Shown: positions 25,200-34,515 of the stretch, piece by piece
Layout: each line of letters begins with the position of its first letter
How positions within the stretch are numbered: position 1 is the stretch's first letter
Assembly: GCF_030287405.1 (NCBI RefSeq)
Contig: NZ_JASVVV010000005.1
Span: forward strand, 124,001 to 188,000
DNA: 64,000 nt
From: Halalkalicoccus sp. NIPERK01
GTDB taxonomy: Archaea; Halobacteriota; Halobacteria; Halobacteriales; Halalkalicoccaceae
Direction of reading: 5' to 3'
Position numbers and translations under genes: made by a program
Notes under the pieces: generated by a model
What the model saw: the letters and a program-made list of their open reading frames with translations, nothing else
The model's database searches: none
What the model was told of the DNA's origin: nothing

Positions 25200-27548
25200 A
25201 TGAGCAATCATCCCCATCACGACCAATCGGACGAGTCGTCATCAGACCCTCGTTCTCCCCGCCAGCCCGATGATACGGTTCCGTGTTGCCGTATTTGCCA
25301 GCTACAAGCAGGTTCAGAGACGGGAGATACTGTCTCTCCATCATCCGATCAGCACGTCCATCCGTCAGATCACGAGGGACACCGTAACGCCGAGACGGCC
25401 TCGACGGATGCGACAGAGACGGACGAACACGAAGCGCACGAACACGGCGACGGGCACGGGCACTCTCACTCCGAAACCGAACACGTTCACGACGGAGCTG
25501 ACGAGCACGTTCACGAGTCTCATGACCACGGCGCACCCGTCCACGAGGGGGAACACGAGGACCACCGTGGACACACAGACCACTCGGGGCACGAACAGAT
25601 GTTCCGACGGCGGTTCTGGGTGTCGCTCGTCCTCTCGGTGCCAGTCATCTTCTTCAGCGAGTTCATCCAGGACATCTTCGGCTATACCGCACCGACGTTC
25701 CCCGGGAGCGTCTGGATCACGCCCGTTCTCTCGGTAATCATCTTCGCATATGGTGGCGTGCCGTTCCTCTCGATGGCTCGCACAGAACTGGAAAACCGCG
25801 AGCCGGGGATGATGATGCTCATCTCGCTGGCCATCACCGTCGCATTCGTCTACTCGATTGCGAGCCTGTTCCTCGAGGGGACGACGCCGTTCTTCTGGGA
25901 ACTCGTCACGTTGATCGACATCATGCTGCTGGGCCACTGGATGGAGATGCGGTCGGTCCGGCAGGCCTCCGGTGCACTCGACGAGCTGGCGAAACTCATG
26001 CCCGATACCGCCGAGCGCGTCACTGAGAGCGGTGACACGGAGGAGGTTCCCGTGTCCGACCTGTCCGAAGGCGACGTCATCCTCGTCCGTCCAGGAGCCT
26101 CCGTTCCCGCGGACGGCGAGGTCGTCGAAGGGGAGTCGTCCGTCGACGAGTCGATGATCACCGGCGAGTCCCGTCCAGTCGACAAGGAACCCGGCGTAGA
26201 GGTCGTCGCCGGGACGGTCAACCAGGACGGCAGCCTGCGTGTCCGGGTGACCAAGACCGGGGAGGAGACGGCGCTGGCGGGTATCATGCGACTCGTCGAG
26301 GAAGCCCAGCAATCAAAATCTCGAACCCAATTGCTCGCCGACCGCGCAGCGGGGTGGCTGTTCTACATCGCCCTCGCCGTTGCAGGCATTACAGCCGTCG
26401 CGTGGGTCGTCGCAGTCGGATTCAATATCGGCGTCCTCGAACGCGTCGTGACCGTCCTGGTCATCGCCTGCCCACACGCGCTCGGCCTAGCCGTCCCGCT
26501 CGTGGTCGCGATCAATACCTCCACCGCTGCTCAGAACGGGATGTTGATTCGCGACCGAATCGCGATGGAAGAGGCTCGGAACCTCGACACGGTGATGTTC
26601 GACAAAACGGGGACACTCACGAAGGGTGAGCAGGGCGTCGTCGACGTCGAGACGGCGGGTAGCTGGAACGAGGAACGGGCGTTCGAGGTCGCTGCGGGCG
26701 TCGAGGGCGACTCCGAACATATGATTGCTCGCGCTATCCGTAACGCTGCCGAGGAACGCGGCGTCCGACGGGCGCAGGTCTCGAACTTTGAGAACCTTCG
26801 CGGGCTCGGTGTCAGGGCGACCGTCGACGGCGAGACGATTCACCTCGGTGGCCCCAACCTAATCGAGAAACTCGGGATCGAACGATCCGACGAGATCGTC
26901 TCGTTCGCCGACGAAGCCGGCGCGAACGCTCAGACCGTCATCTACCTCATTCATGACGAGGCTGAGGTCGTGGCGGCGTTCGCCCTTGCGGACGTTATCC
27001 GGGAGGAGAGCCGGCAGGCCATCGAGGCACTGCACGCGATGGGCATTGAAGTGGCGATGCTGACCGGCGACTCCGAGGACGTCGCGAAGGCAGTCGCCGA
27101 GGAACTCGGCATCGACCAGTACTTCGCGGAGGTACTGCCCGAGGAGAAGGACACCAAGGTCGAAGCACTCCAGTCCGAAGGAAAGTTGGTCGCGATGGTC
27201 GGTGACGGCGTCAACGACGCCCCCGCACTCACGAGAGCCGACGTTGGCATCGCCATCGGCTCAGGGACGGACGTCGCGATTGAGTCGGGTGACATCATCC
27301 TCGTCGACAACAACCCCCTGGATGTCGTCCGTCTCATCAAGCTTTCGAAGGCGAGCTACCGGAAGATGCAGGAGAACCTCGTCTGGGCGACCGGGTACAA
27401 CGTCGTCGCGCTCCCTCTCGCCGCCGGAATTCTCGCCCCGATTGGGATTCTGCTGTCGCCAGCGATCGGGGCGGTCTTCATGTCGCTGTCGACGATCATC
27501 GTCGCCATCAACGCCCGCCGGCTCAAGGGGGTCGATCTCTCTGCATGA
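25200..27548 (+). CDS. copB: CPH-type copper-translocating P1B ATPase with His-rich N-terminus
   Basis: 782 residues. Residues 70-135 are extremely rich in His, Asp and Glu (repeated [13 protein letters not shown]), with a short CCRIC before them. The core has the phosphatase motif ITGES, the translocation motif CPH (near residue 424), DKTGTLT (near 467), a modified HP loop (SEHMIARAI in place of SEHPLARAI) and [11 protein letters not shown] together with a His-rich tail is typical of P1B-3 CopB-like pumps, which export copper. The stop overlaps the next start (ATGA), so the following gene is coupled. Confidence 0.92.
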   Translation: MSNHPHHDQSDESSSDPRSPRQPDDTVPCCRICQLQAGSETGDTVSPSSDQHVHPSDHEGHRNAETASTDATETDEHEAHEHGDGHGHSHSETEHVHDGADEHVHESHDHGAPVHEGEHEDHRGHTDHSGHEQMFRRRFWVSLVLSVPVIFFSEFIQDIFGYTAPTFPGSVWITPVLSVIIFAYGGVPFLSMARTELENREPGMMMLISLAITVAFVYSIASLFLEGTTPFFWELVTLIDIMLLGHWMEMRSVRQASGALDELAKLMPDTAERVTESGDTEEVPVSDLSEGDVILVRPGASVPADGEVVEGESSVDESMITGESRPVDKEPGVEVVAGTVNQDGSLRVRVTKTGEETALAGIMRLVEEAQQSKSRTQLLADRAAGWLFYIALAVAGITAVAWVVAVGFNIGVLERVVTVLVIACPHALGLAVPLVVAINTSTAAQNGMLIRDRIAMEEARNLDTVMFDKTGTLTKGEQGVVDVETAGSWNEERAFEVAAGVEGDSEHMIARAIRNAAEERGVRRAQVSNFENLRGLGVRATVDGETIHLGGPNLIEKLGIERSDEIVSFADEAGANAQTVIYLIHDEAEVVAAFALADVIREESRQAIEALHAMGIEVAMLTGDSEDVAKAVAEELGIDQYFAEVLPEEKDTKVEALQSEGKLVAMVGDGVNDAPALTRADVGIAIGSGTDVAIESGDIILVDNNPLDVVRLIKLSKASYRKMQENLVWATGYNVVALPLAAGILAPIGILLSPAIGAVFMSLSTIIVAINARRLKGVDLSA

Positions 27549-28666
27549 CGACGCTGATCGTCGGGGGCTATGGGTCGGTTGGTCACACAATAGCGGAGGA
27601 ACTGGCCACTGCGCCTGACGAACTAGGCGCAGTGATTATCGCTGGTCGTGACGGAACGAAGGCGACCGCCGTCGCTAGCGAGCTGGGAGACAACGTCTCT
27701 GGTGTCACGTTCGATCTCCAAGAGACGGAGTCGTACGCTCGTGTCCTCGAAGACGTCAACCAAGTCGTGATGTGCGTGGATCAGTCCGGAACAGCGTTCG
27801 TCGAGGCGTGTCTCGAACGGGAAATCGACTACGTCGACATCACGGCCTCGGACGAGTTCTTCCGCCAGGTCGAACAACTCGGCGACCTCGCACGAAATGG
27901 TGGTGCGACAGCAGTCCTGAGCGTTGGGCTCGCACCCGGCGTCACGAATCTACTGGCGAAACGCCTGGCCGACCAGTTGTCGTCGGTCTCGGACATCCGG
28001 ATCGGCGTGCTCCTCGGTCTCGGGGAGGCGTTCGGTCCCGCGGCGAGTCGATGGACGCTCGAGCGAATCGGTCGGGAGTTCGCGGTCTCCGCAGCTGGAC
28101 ACTCCCGTTCGATTCGTGGGTTTTCGAATCCAGTACCGGTAGAGTTTCCTCGGTATGGCCGACGACGGGCCTACAGTTTCGACTTCGCGGACCAGCACGT
28201 GCTCCACAGGACCCTTGACGTGCCAGCCAGAACGTACCTGTGCTTCGACTCGCGGGGCGTCACCTCGGCAGTCTATGGACTCTCACGGCTCGGATTGTAC
28301 CGTCCAGCCGCCGAGGCGATCGGGCTCGATCGACTGACGGACCTCGTCTCGACGCTCTCAGTCGGCGGGGACGGCTTCGCCGTGACGGTTGAGGTCGATG
28401 GGCAGCAGAATTCGACCGCGAAGACGCTGATGACGGCGATCGACGGGAGGGAACAGAGCCGAGTGACGGGAATCGTCGCGGCAACTGTGGCGTTGGCCAT
28501 CCGCGATACGACGGTTCCCGATGGCGTCCACCACGTCCATGAGGTTCTCGACCCCGAGCCGATTCTCGAAGCCCTGCGTGAACAGGGGTATCGTCTCACG
28601 AACAGCAAACAGGCCCGGGAGACGAGCGATCCGGTTCACCCGAATGCTATGAGGGGGCACCGATGA
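27545..28666 (+). CDS. Saccharopine-dehydrogenase-like NAD(P)-binding protein
   Basis: 373 residues. The N-terminus is a Rossmann fold ([18 protein letters not shown], GxGxxG-like) followed by [12 protein letters not shown], as in saccharopine dehydrogenase-type oxidoreductases. The substrate is unknown. It overlaps both the ATPase upstream and the M14-like gene downstream by 4 bp, so the three are one translationally coupled operon. Confidence 0.8.
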   Translation: MTTLIVGGYGSVGHTIAEELATAPDELGAVIIAGRDGTKATAVASELGDNVSGVTFDLQETESYARVLEDVNQVVMCVDQSGTAFVEACLEREIDYVDITASDEFFRQVEQLGDLARNGGATAVLSVGLAPGVTNLLAKRLADQLSSVSDIRIGVLLGLGEAFGPAASRWTLERIGREFAVSAAGHSRSIRGFSNPVPVEFPRYGRRRAYSFDFADQHVLHRTLDVPARTYLCFDSRGVTSAVYGLSRLGLYRPAAEAIGLDRLTDLVSTLSVGGDGFAVTVEVDGQQNSTAKTLMTAIDGREQSRVTGIVAATVALAIRDTTVPDGVHHVHEVLDPEPILEALREQGYRLTNSKQARETSDPVHPNAMRGHR

Positions 28667-29769
28667 CGACACAGCACGTTTCGGTCGGTGAACGGACCAT
28701 CGATGCGGGAACGAAGCAGACGTTCCGCTTCGCCTGTAGCGAGACGTATCACGATGATGCGCTCGAAATCCCAGTTACGGTCATCAATGGCGAGTCCGAG
28801 GGTCCGTGTATCTTCTTGACCGCTGCTGTTCACGGTGACGAACTCAACGGCGTCAAAATCATTCAGGAGGTCGCAGATCACTACGAGCCAGAGGACCTCC
28901 ACGGCGCGCTCGTCTGCCTCCACGTGTTGAACGTGCCGGGATTTCTCGCCCAGCAGCGCTACATCCCCATCTACGACGAGGACCTCAATCGGTCGTTCCC
29001 AGGCAACGCCCGAACTACGATGGCAAAACGGCTCGCGAACACGATTTACGAGGAATTCATTTCGAAGTGCGATCTCGGGCTGGACTTCCACACGTCGACG
29101 CGCAACCGCACGACGATGTACCACGTCCGCGCCGATATGCGCGACCCCGACGTCGAACGACTCGCCAGGGCGTTCGGCACGAGCGTCATCCTCGACGGTG
29201 AGGGCTCAAGTGGGACGCTCCGAAGTGTGGCCTGTCGGGATGGTATTCCGACGGTCACGGTCGAGATGGGGCGCGCCCATCGGTTCCAGACGGCGCACCT
29301 CGACAGGGCGCTCCACTGCGTCGCGAGCGTCCTCGCCGAACACGAGGTACTTCCCGACCGACCGGTTTCCTGGCCCGGCTGGACGCGCGTAGTCGCCCGC
29401 GACGGCGAGAAAACGTGGCTCCGCGCAGAAACCGGGGGTCTCGTCGAGATTGAGTGGGGACCACACCCGCTCGTCGAGGAGGGTGACCCGCTGTTCACGA
29501 TTTCCGATCACTTCAAGAACGACATCGAAGTCATTCGTGCCCCGTCCACTGGTCTCGTCATTGGCGTCCTCGAGAATGCGGTCGCCTATCCCGGTCACCC
29601 GCTGTGTCACTTCGTGAGCGTCGACGAGATGACCGCCGACATCATCCGAGACGACATCGATCGGGGTGTGTTCGACATCTACCGTGAAGGTGGTTTTCAG
29701 TGGCCCGAGCCACGATGGTACACGGAGCACGAACACGGAGCAGACTCTGAACACGGTGGTGAAAGCTAA
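28663..29769 (+). CDS. Succinylglutamate desuccinylase/aspartoacylase family (M14-like zinc hydrolase)
   Basis: 368 residues. The zinc-binding HGDE (near residue 57) and the distal His of DFHTST (near 146) are seen, with a likely catalytic Glu in TVEMG. The C-terminal beta domain (WLRAETGGLVEIEWGPHPLVEEGDPLFTISD) is typical of AspA/AstE proteins, some of which act on N-acyl amino acids. The exact substrate is unknown. The C-terminus is His-rich (EHEHGADSEHGGES). Confidence 0.85.
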   Translation: MTTQHVSVGERTIDAGTKQTFRFACSETYHDDALEIPVTVINGESEGPCIFLTAAVHGDELNGVKIIQEVADHYEPEDLHGALVCLHVLNVPGFLAQQRYIPIYDEDLNRSFPGNARTTMAKRLANTIYEEFISKCDLGLDFHTSTRNRTTMYHVRADMRDPDVERLARAFGTSVILDGEGSSGTLRSVACRDGIPTVTVEMGRAHRFQTAHLDRALHCVASVLAEHEVLPDRPVSWPGWTRVVARDGEKTWLRAETGGLVEIEWGPHPLVEEGDPLFTISDHFKNDIEVIRAPSTGLVIGVLENAVAYPGHPLCHFVSVDEMTADIIRDDIDRGVFDIYREGGFQWPEPRWYTEHEHGADSEHGGES

Positions 29770-29777
29770 TAACATAG

Positions 29778-31343
29778 TCAAGTCTCAGATGAAGCGACGA
29801 ACAGGATGAGGAAGACGAGGGTGACACCCAATCCTACTAGAATATAGGTGGTGTCGAGAGTGGCGAGTAGCGCAGTTCCGAGGAGAGACGCCGCTGTCAG
29901 AATCGCATATCCGAGTGAGCGCGAGTCTCGAGCCTGCGCACGAGCGGTAACCTGAATACGCTCTTGCTCTCGTGCGTCAAGTTCTTGCTCGATTTTCGCT
30001 GGGAGTCGGAGGAGTGCCCAGAGCGACGCCTCAAGTTCACCCCGCATCTCCTCGAGTTTCATTCGAGCTGCCCGTTCCATGAACCCGTGCTCGCGGAGGA
30101 ATGCCTGTGCCGCGGCGAGGAAATCGAACTCCGGATCGAGTTGTCTGAGAACCCCTTCGCTGATCGAGCCCACTCGGAGGACGAGCATGATGTCGGGCGG
30201 AATGCGAAACGGGAACTCGTGGAGCATCCCGGTCACTTCGCTGATGATCTGCTGCCAGTTCACGGTCTCGTTGCCCTCCAGGTCGTCGATGACTAACTCG
30301 AGGACGTGCCCAACGGCGGCTCGATCAGCATCGGGGTCGAGGGCCCCGAGTGCGATGAGTTCGTCAATGATTCCATCCACGTTCCGATTGACAGCAGCGA
30401 GATAGAGGTTTACGACGCTGTTCTGCATCGCCGACGTGAATCGGCCACTCATCCCGAAATCGTAGAAGACGATACGTCCCTCCTCGTCGACGGCGAGGTT
30501 GCCGGGATGGGGGTCCCCGTGGTACACCCCGTGTTCGAGCCCCATCGTGAAGTACGCGTTCGCCACGTCTCGGGCGACCTCGCTCGGGTCGTGTCCCTCG
30601 GCTTCGAGTTCGTCGACATCGGTGACCTTCGTCCCCTTAACGTAGGCCATAGTGAGCACACGTTCCGAGGAAACATCTTGGTAGACACGTGGGATGACGA
30701 CCGTCTCGTTGCCGTCGCGTTCGAAGTTTGCCCGAATCTCTGCCATCATTCGGGCTTCCCGCTCGAAGTCGAGTTCCTCCAGAATGATGCGCTCGAAGTC
30801 GTCAGCCATGTTTCGGAGCGAAAACTGGAGGCGCGCCGGGGCAAGCAGCATCACCAGCGGGATGAGTCGGCGGATGATGCGAAGGTCGGTCTCGATGAGG
30901 TCTTTGACACCAGGTCGTCGAACCTTCACGACGACGTGATCGTCCTGATACGTCGCCCGATAGACCTGCGCCAGTGACCCACCTGCAATCGGTTCCGGTT
31001 CGAAGTCATCGTAGGAGTGATAGCCGACATCATCTGCGAGCGCGGGGATCATCTCGCGATACGGCCCCGTCGGAACCGCATCCTGGAGCGTGACGAACTC
31101 CTCGGCATACACCTGTGGGACGACATCGGGGCGAGTCGAAAGGACCTGTCCAATTTTCACGAACGTCGGCCCGAGATCGAGCATTGCGTCGCGAAGCCGG
31201 CGGGCACGCTGGGCGTGCGTCTCTCGAGAGATCGAACGGGAGCGTCCGAAGAGCAAAAACCGACGCCGATCGCAAAGAAAGAGTATCACAAACGGGACGA
31301 GTTTGCCCAGAATCCGGAAGAGTCGGAGAGAAAATCGAACCAT
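29778..31343 (-). CDS. ABC1/UbiB-family atypical kinase
   Basis: 521 residues from ATG 31343. An upstream in-frame ATG at 31475 gives a non-conserved extension overlapping the divergent YHS gene. The KxGQ motif (TFVKIGQVLSTRPDVVP), the nucleotide loop IAGGSLAQVYRA, the conserved Lys in VVVKVRRPG, HGDPHPGN and DFG (YDFGMSGR) are all present. The C-terminus has two membrane helices. Relatives affect quinone or lipid metabolism in membranes. The 3' end faces the M14-like gene. Confidence 0.9.
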   Translation of the reverse strand: MVRFSLRLFRILGKLVPFVILFLCDRRRFLLFGRSRSISRETHAQRARRLRDAMLDLGPTFVKIGQVLSTRPDVVPQVYAEEFVTLQDAVPTGPYREMIPALADDVGYHSYDDFEPEPIAGGSLAQVYRATYQDDHVVVKVRRPGVKDLIETDLRIIRRLIPLVMLLAPARLQFSLRNMADDFERIILEELDFEREARMMAEIRANFERDGNETVVIPRVYQDVSSERVLTMAYVKGTKVTDVDELEAEGHDPSEVARDVANAYFTMGLEHGVYHGDPHPGNLAVDEEGRIVFYDFGMSGRFTSAMQNSVVNLYLAAVNRNVDGIIDELIALGALDPDADRAAVGHVLELVIDDLEGNETVNWQQIISEVTGMLHEFPFRIPPDIMLVLRVGSISEGVLRQLDPEFDFLAAAQAFLREHGFMERAARMKLEEMRGELEASLWALLRLPAKIEQELDAREQERIQVTARAQARDSRSLGYAILTAASLLGTALLATLDTTYILVGLGVTLVFLILFVASSET

Positions 31344-31440
31344 CAGAGTTACCGCCGAATTCGGCCGTCGTTCCCTAATAGATACGTGTTGGCGGCGTTC
31401 CGAAATCACCATTCGGGTGGGCGCCGAAGCATTCTGATGA

Positions 31441-31584
31441 ATGCCTACCGATCCGGTCTGTGGGATGGAACTCACGTCTGATGACGCCGTCGCTACGTTT
31501 CAGCACGGCGGGAAGACGTACTATTTCTGTAGCGACGAGTGTCGGGAGCGGTTCGAGAAACAGCCGACAATCTACATAGAGTGA
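31441..31584 (+). CDS. Tiny YHS-domain protein
   Basis: 47 residues. PTDPVCGMELTSDDAV and YYFCSDECRERFEKQP form a complete YHS domain with all three Cys. Such proteins bind Cu or Fe. The start is the ATG that directly follows an earlier TGATGA. It is shorter than usual gene-finder limits, but its motif makes it sure. Confidence 0.85.
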   Translation: MPTDPVCGMELTSDDAVATFQHGGKTYYFCSDECRERFEKQPTIYIE

Positions 31585-31712
31585 CTTTTCCCCACCCACT
31601 CGCTCAAGATCGCGTTTGAGAACCGGCGGGAGTTTCGTTTCGCACTCAATTCCCATCCGCAGACTGCTATTCCTCTGATATTACTAAGGCACTTCTCACC
31701 GAAGTCTCGCCA

Positions 31713-32843
31713 ATGAGCGTGCGTGACGACGTTACGCGGTATCGTCGAAATATACAGGACGAAATAGACAGTGCGACCGTCTACGAGGCCATGGCCGCAG
31801 CGGAATCTCAACCGCAGCTCGCCGACGTGTATCGACGCTTGGCGGCGACCGAGCGTGAACACGCGGATTTCTGGGTCGAGAAACTTCGCGAGGCGGGCAC
31901 CGATATGTCTACTCCACGGCCGTCTTGGAGAGCTCGTGTTCTCGCGTGGCTCGCCCGACGGTTCGGTCCTGACGTCGTCGCCCCGACGATGCGTGCCGGA
32001 GAAGCAGCTGGTGGTGCAGGATACGCCACGCAACCGGAAGTCGAAGGAACGGGGATGGTGGCTGACGAACGATCCCACGATCGCCTGCTTGCTGCAATCG
32101 CCGAGGCACCCGGCCGTGGCGCAGAAGGGAACGTCCTTGCCCGCCTCGAAGGGCGACATCGCGCATCGAGTGGTAACGCCCTCCGGGCGGCCGTTCTCGG
32201 TGCGAACGACGGCCTCGTGTCGAACCTGAGTCTCGTGATGGGTGTCGCAGGGGCCGCTCTCAACGCGACAGCCATCCTCATCACTGGATTAGCCGGGCTG
32301 CTCGCCGGTGCCGGGTCGATGGCGATGGGCGAGTGGCTCTCCGTCCAGAGTTCGCGGGAACTCTACCAGCGCCAGATCGACATCGAGGCCGCCGAACTCG
32401 CTGAAGTTCCCGAAGAGGAGGCAGAAGAGCTGGCGCTTATCTACGAAGCGAAAGGCCTCTCCAGAGAGCAAGCAGAGCAATTGGCAGAACGTCTGGTAGC
32501 AGACGAGGCCACAGCGCTCGATACGCTTGCTCGTGAGGAGTTAGGCATCGATCCCGAAGAGTTGGGCGGGTCTGCCTGGGAGGCTGCAGGTGCGTCGTTC
32601 ATCCTTTTCGCACTGGGAGCGATCGTCCCCGTCATCCCGTTCTTCGCATTCACCGGACTCACTGCTGTCGGGGCGAGTCTCCTGTTGAGTGCAATTGCTC
32701 TCTTTGTGGTCGGTGCTGCAATCACCGTGTTGACGGGCCGCAGCGTGCTCTATTCTGGCACCAGACAGGTCGTGATCGGACTCGCCGCAGCTGGTCTTAC
32801 CTACGGCGTTGGGACGCTCATCGGCGTGTCCATCGCCGGATAA
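31713..32843 (+). CDS. Ferritin-like domain fused to VIT1/CCC1 transporter
   Basis: 376 residues. Residues 1-65 are a rubrerythrin/ferritin-like helical pair with metal-type residues (YRRNIQDEIDSATVYEAMAAAE, then ATEREHADFW). Residues 155-376 are a VIT1/CCC1 family transporter with five membrane helices (AAVLGANDGLVSNLSLVMGVAG, GSMAMGEWLSVQSSRELY). Known relatives with this fusion export iron or manganese. The TAA stop touches a DraG-family remnant. Confidence 0.9.
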   Translation: MSVRDDVTRYRRNIQDEIDSATVYEAMAAAESQPQLADVYRRLAATEREHADFWVEKLREAGTDMSTPRPSWRARVLAWLARRFGPDVVAPTMRAGEAAGGAGYATQPEVEGTGMVADERSHDRLLAAIAEAPGRGAEGNVLARLEGRHRASSGNALRAAVLGANDGLVSNLSLVMGVAGAALNATAILITGLAGLLAGAGSMAMGEWLSVQSSRELYQRQIDIEAAELAEVPEEEAEELALIYEAKGLSREQAEQLAERLVADEATALDTLAREELGIDPEELGGSAWEAAGASFILFALGAIVPVIPFFAFTGLTAVGASLLLSAIALFVVGAAITVLTGRSVLYSGTRQVVIGLAAAGLTYGVGTLIGVSIAG

Positions 32844-33178
32844 ACGAGGAACTCCTCACAGCGATACGATCGGTTCCGGACGGTATCAATCACGACACGC
32901 TCAGTGCAAGCGGCTACGTGGTCGATACGCTGCAAACATCGCTGTATCACGGACTTACAGCGGACACGGCGGAGGATGCCATCATCTCTGCTGTAAATAT
33001 GGGAGATGACACCGACACCGTCGGTGCAGTTACGGGAGCTATCGCGGGAGCTCGATTCGGAGCAGATGCACTCCCCGATCGATGGATCGGCGAGTTGGAG
33101 TGTGCCGATGAAATCGCGCGCCTCGAGTCGGCACTTATGACTGCAGAATTCACCGTGGACGAGAGTTCCGTTAGCTAG
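32843..33178 (+). pseudogene. ADP-ribosylglycohydrolase (DraG family), C-terminal fragment
   Basis: The frame is open from inside the stop codon of the VIT1 fusion. It reads YVVDTLQTSLYHGLTADTAEDAI, then AVNMGDDTDTVGAVTGAIAGARFG, the C-terminal hallmark of DraG-type hydrolases including the Mg-binding DDxDT. About 110 of the usual 300 or so residues remain and no start is present. It is a 5'-truncated relic fused by deletion to its neighbour. Confidence 0.8.
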
Positions 33179-33206
33179 CTTCCCAGGGCTTCGGTCTAGC
33201 CCATCC

Positions 33207-33228
33207 TTAATGTTAAGAATAAGATTAA
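33207..33228. repeat. 22-bp AT-rich palindrome, copy 5
   Basis: TTAATGTTA-N4-TAAGATTAA in the 9-4-9 layout, 8 of 9 pairs matching. It lies 28 kb from the nearest other copy, at the edge of the IS patch. Confidence 0.75.
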
Positions 33229-33249
33229 GCCCATCTGGCTGCTGACAGC

Positions 33250-33460
33250 CTACAGTATCGAATTTGGCTGCTGTTCCGATTCTGTGCAAGGGAGGCGTCC
33301 GTCTGGTCGGGGAACGTGCCCTGCATCGATTTCGATATCGGCGCGGCGCATATGCTTACAGCCCCCTTCCGGTTCGCGTCGCTGCCAGTCGAGACAAGTG
33401 CACGTCTCAGCAGCGACATCGACATCGTAGAAATTCCCGGACTCTGATACTGACGGCTAA
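33250..33460 (-). pseudogene. SWIM zinc-finger protein, C-terminal fragment
   Basis: On the reverse strand the frame reads SGNFYDVDVAAETCTCLDWQ, then REPEGGCKHMRRADIEI, ending at a TAG (complement of 33250-33252). CxC...CxH with this spacing is the SWIM zinc finger. The N-terminal part is lost at the left edge of the IS630 element. Small haloarchaeal SWIM proteins bind nucleic acid or protein partners. Confidence 0.65.
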
Positions 33461-33462
33461 AA

Positions 33463-34515
33463 GTTCATAGAGTTCGAGTCCCTGTCGTCGATATGGCGAA
33501 TCTGGAGAACGTCTCTACCGAAGACCTCCGCCAGATCTTGGCGGAGGTCGATGACGGTGCTGCGGTACAGCGGCTGATGGCAGCGATCACCTACAAAGAG
33601 ATCGATGATCTCACCCAGAAAGCCGCCGCCGAACTCTACGGATTCTCCGAGAGCTGGGCGTCGAAATGGTTCAGCCGTCTCGAACGGCTCGAAACTGAGC
33701 CGTTCGAGGACGTTGTCTACGACGAGCCACGATCCGGTCGTCCCTCCGAACTCTCCGATCAGGAACACGAGCGATTCGTGGATGTCCTCCACGAATCGCC
33801 GAAGGAAGTCGATATTGACGCGCCCGCGTGGTCTGTTCCGCTCGCCAGCGAGTACCTCTCCGAAGAGTTCGACGTCGACTATTGCGACCGTCACGTCCGG
33901 CGGTTGATGACTGAGGCCGGGCTGTCGTGGAAGACAGCCCGGCCGGAGTACTACAAGTCCGACGAGCGAGCACAGGATGCATTTCAAGACGGGTTCAAAA
34001 AAAGACGGACGATTTGGACGACGAGTACACGATCCTCGCCATAGACCAGACGCGACAGGTTCTCTCGAAGCTGATTTCTGCGTGGTTTCCCGAAGGCGAA
34101 CGCCCGTCACTGCCAGTGACGGGCAAGTGGGATTCCATTAGGCTACTCGGTGCGGTCAGCGATACAGACGAGTCGTTCTTCCTGCCGTGTGAGGAGAACT
34201 TCAACAGCGACACGACGATCCGGCTGTTGGACGCTCTTCAGACAGAATTTGGCGAGAAAATCTGCGTCGTCTTGGACAACGCTTCGTATTTCACGGCGAA
34301 CGCAGTCCAAGAGTTCGTCGAGGATACGCCGATAGAACTGTGTTACCTGCCGCGGGGTTCAGCTCCGGTGAACCCCGCGGAGGAGTGCTGGAAGAAGCTT
34401 AATCAGGTACTCGGTAACCGTTTGTTCGACTCACTGGACGAACTTCAGGATGCCGCGCTCGCTGCACTCGACAGCATTAATCCACCAAATCTCTTTACGT
34501 ATTTATGGCCGTGAG
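33463..34515 (+). mobile_element. IS630-family insertion sequence (approximate limits)
   Basis: The limits are inferred from the edges of the truncated SWIM gene on the left and the next transposase on the right. IS630 elements insert at TA. I could not fix terminal repeats by eye. Confidence 0.5.
33493..34514 (+). CDS. IS630 transposase in two frames joined at an A7 run
   Basis: The first frame (from ATG 33493) has the HTH part (DLTQKAAAELYGFSESWASKWFSRLERLE). The second frame, shifted by -1, has the DDE part: IDQTRQ (first Asp), VVLDNASYFTA (second Asp) and SAPVNPAEECWKKLN (Glu). Both are uninterrupted and join at seven A bases (33997-34003). Such transposases are often made by programmed frameshifting, so this may be intact; a plain mutation is the alternative. 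Confidence 0.8.

Noticed and set aside
25365-26312. 315-codon reverse frame opposite the copper ATPase
   Set aside because: Antisense to a sure gene; its composition mirrors the His-rich region.
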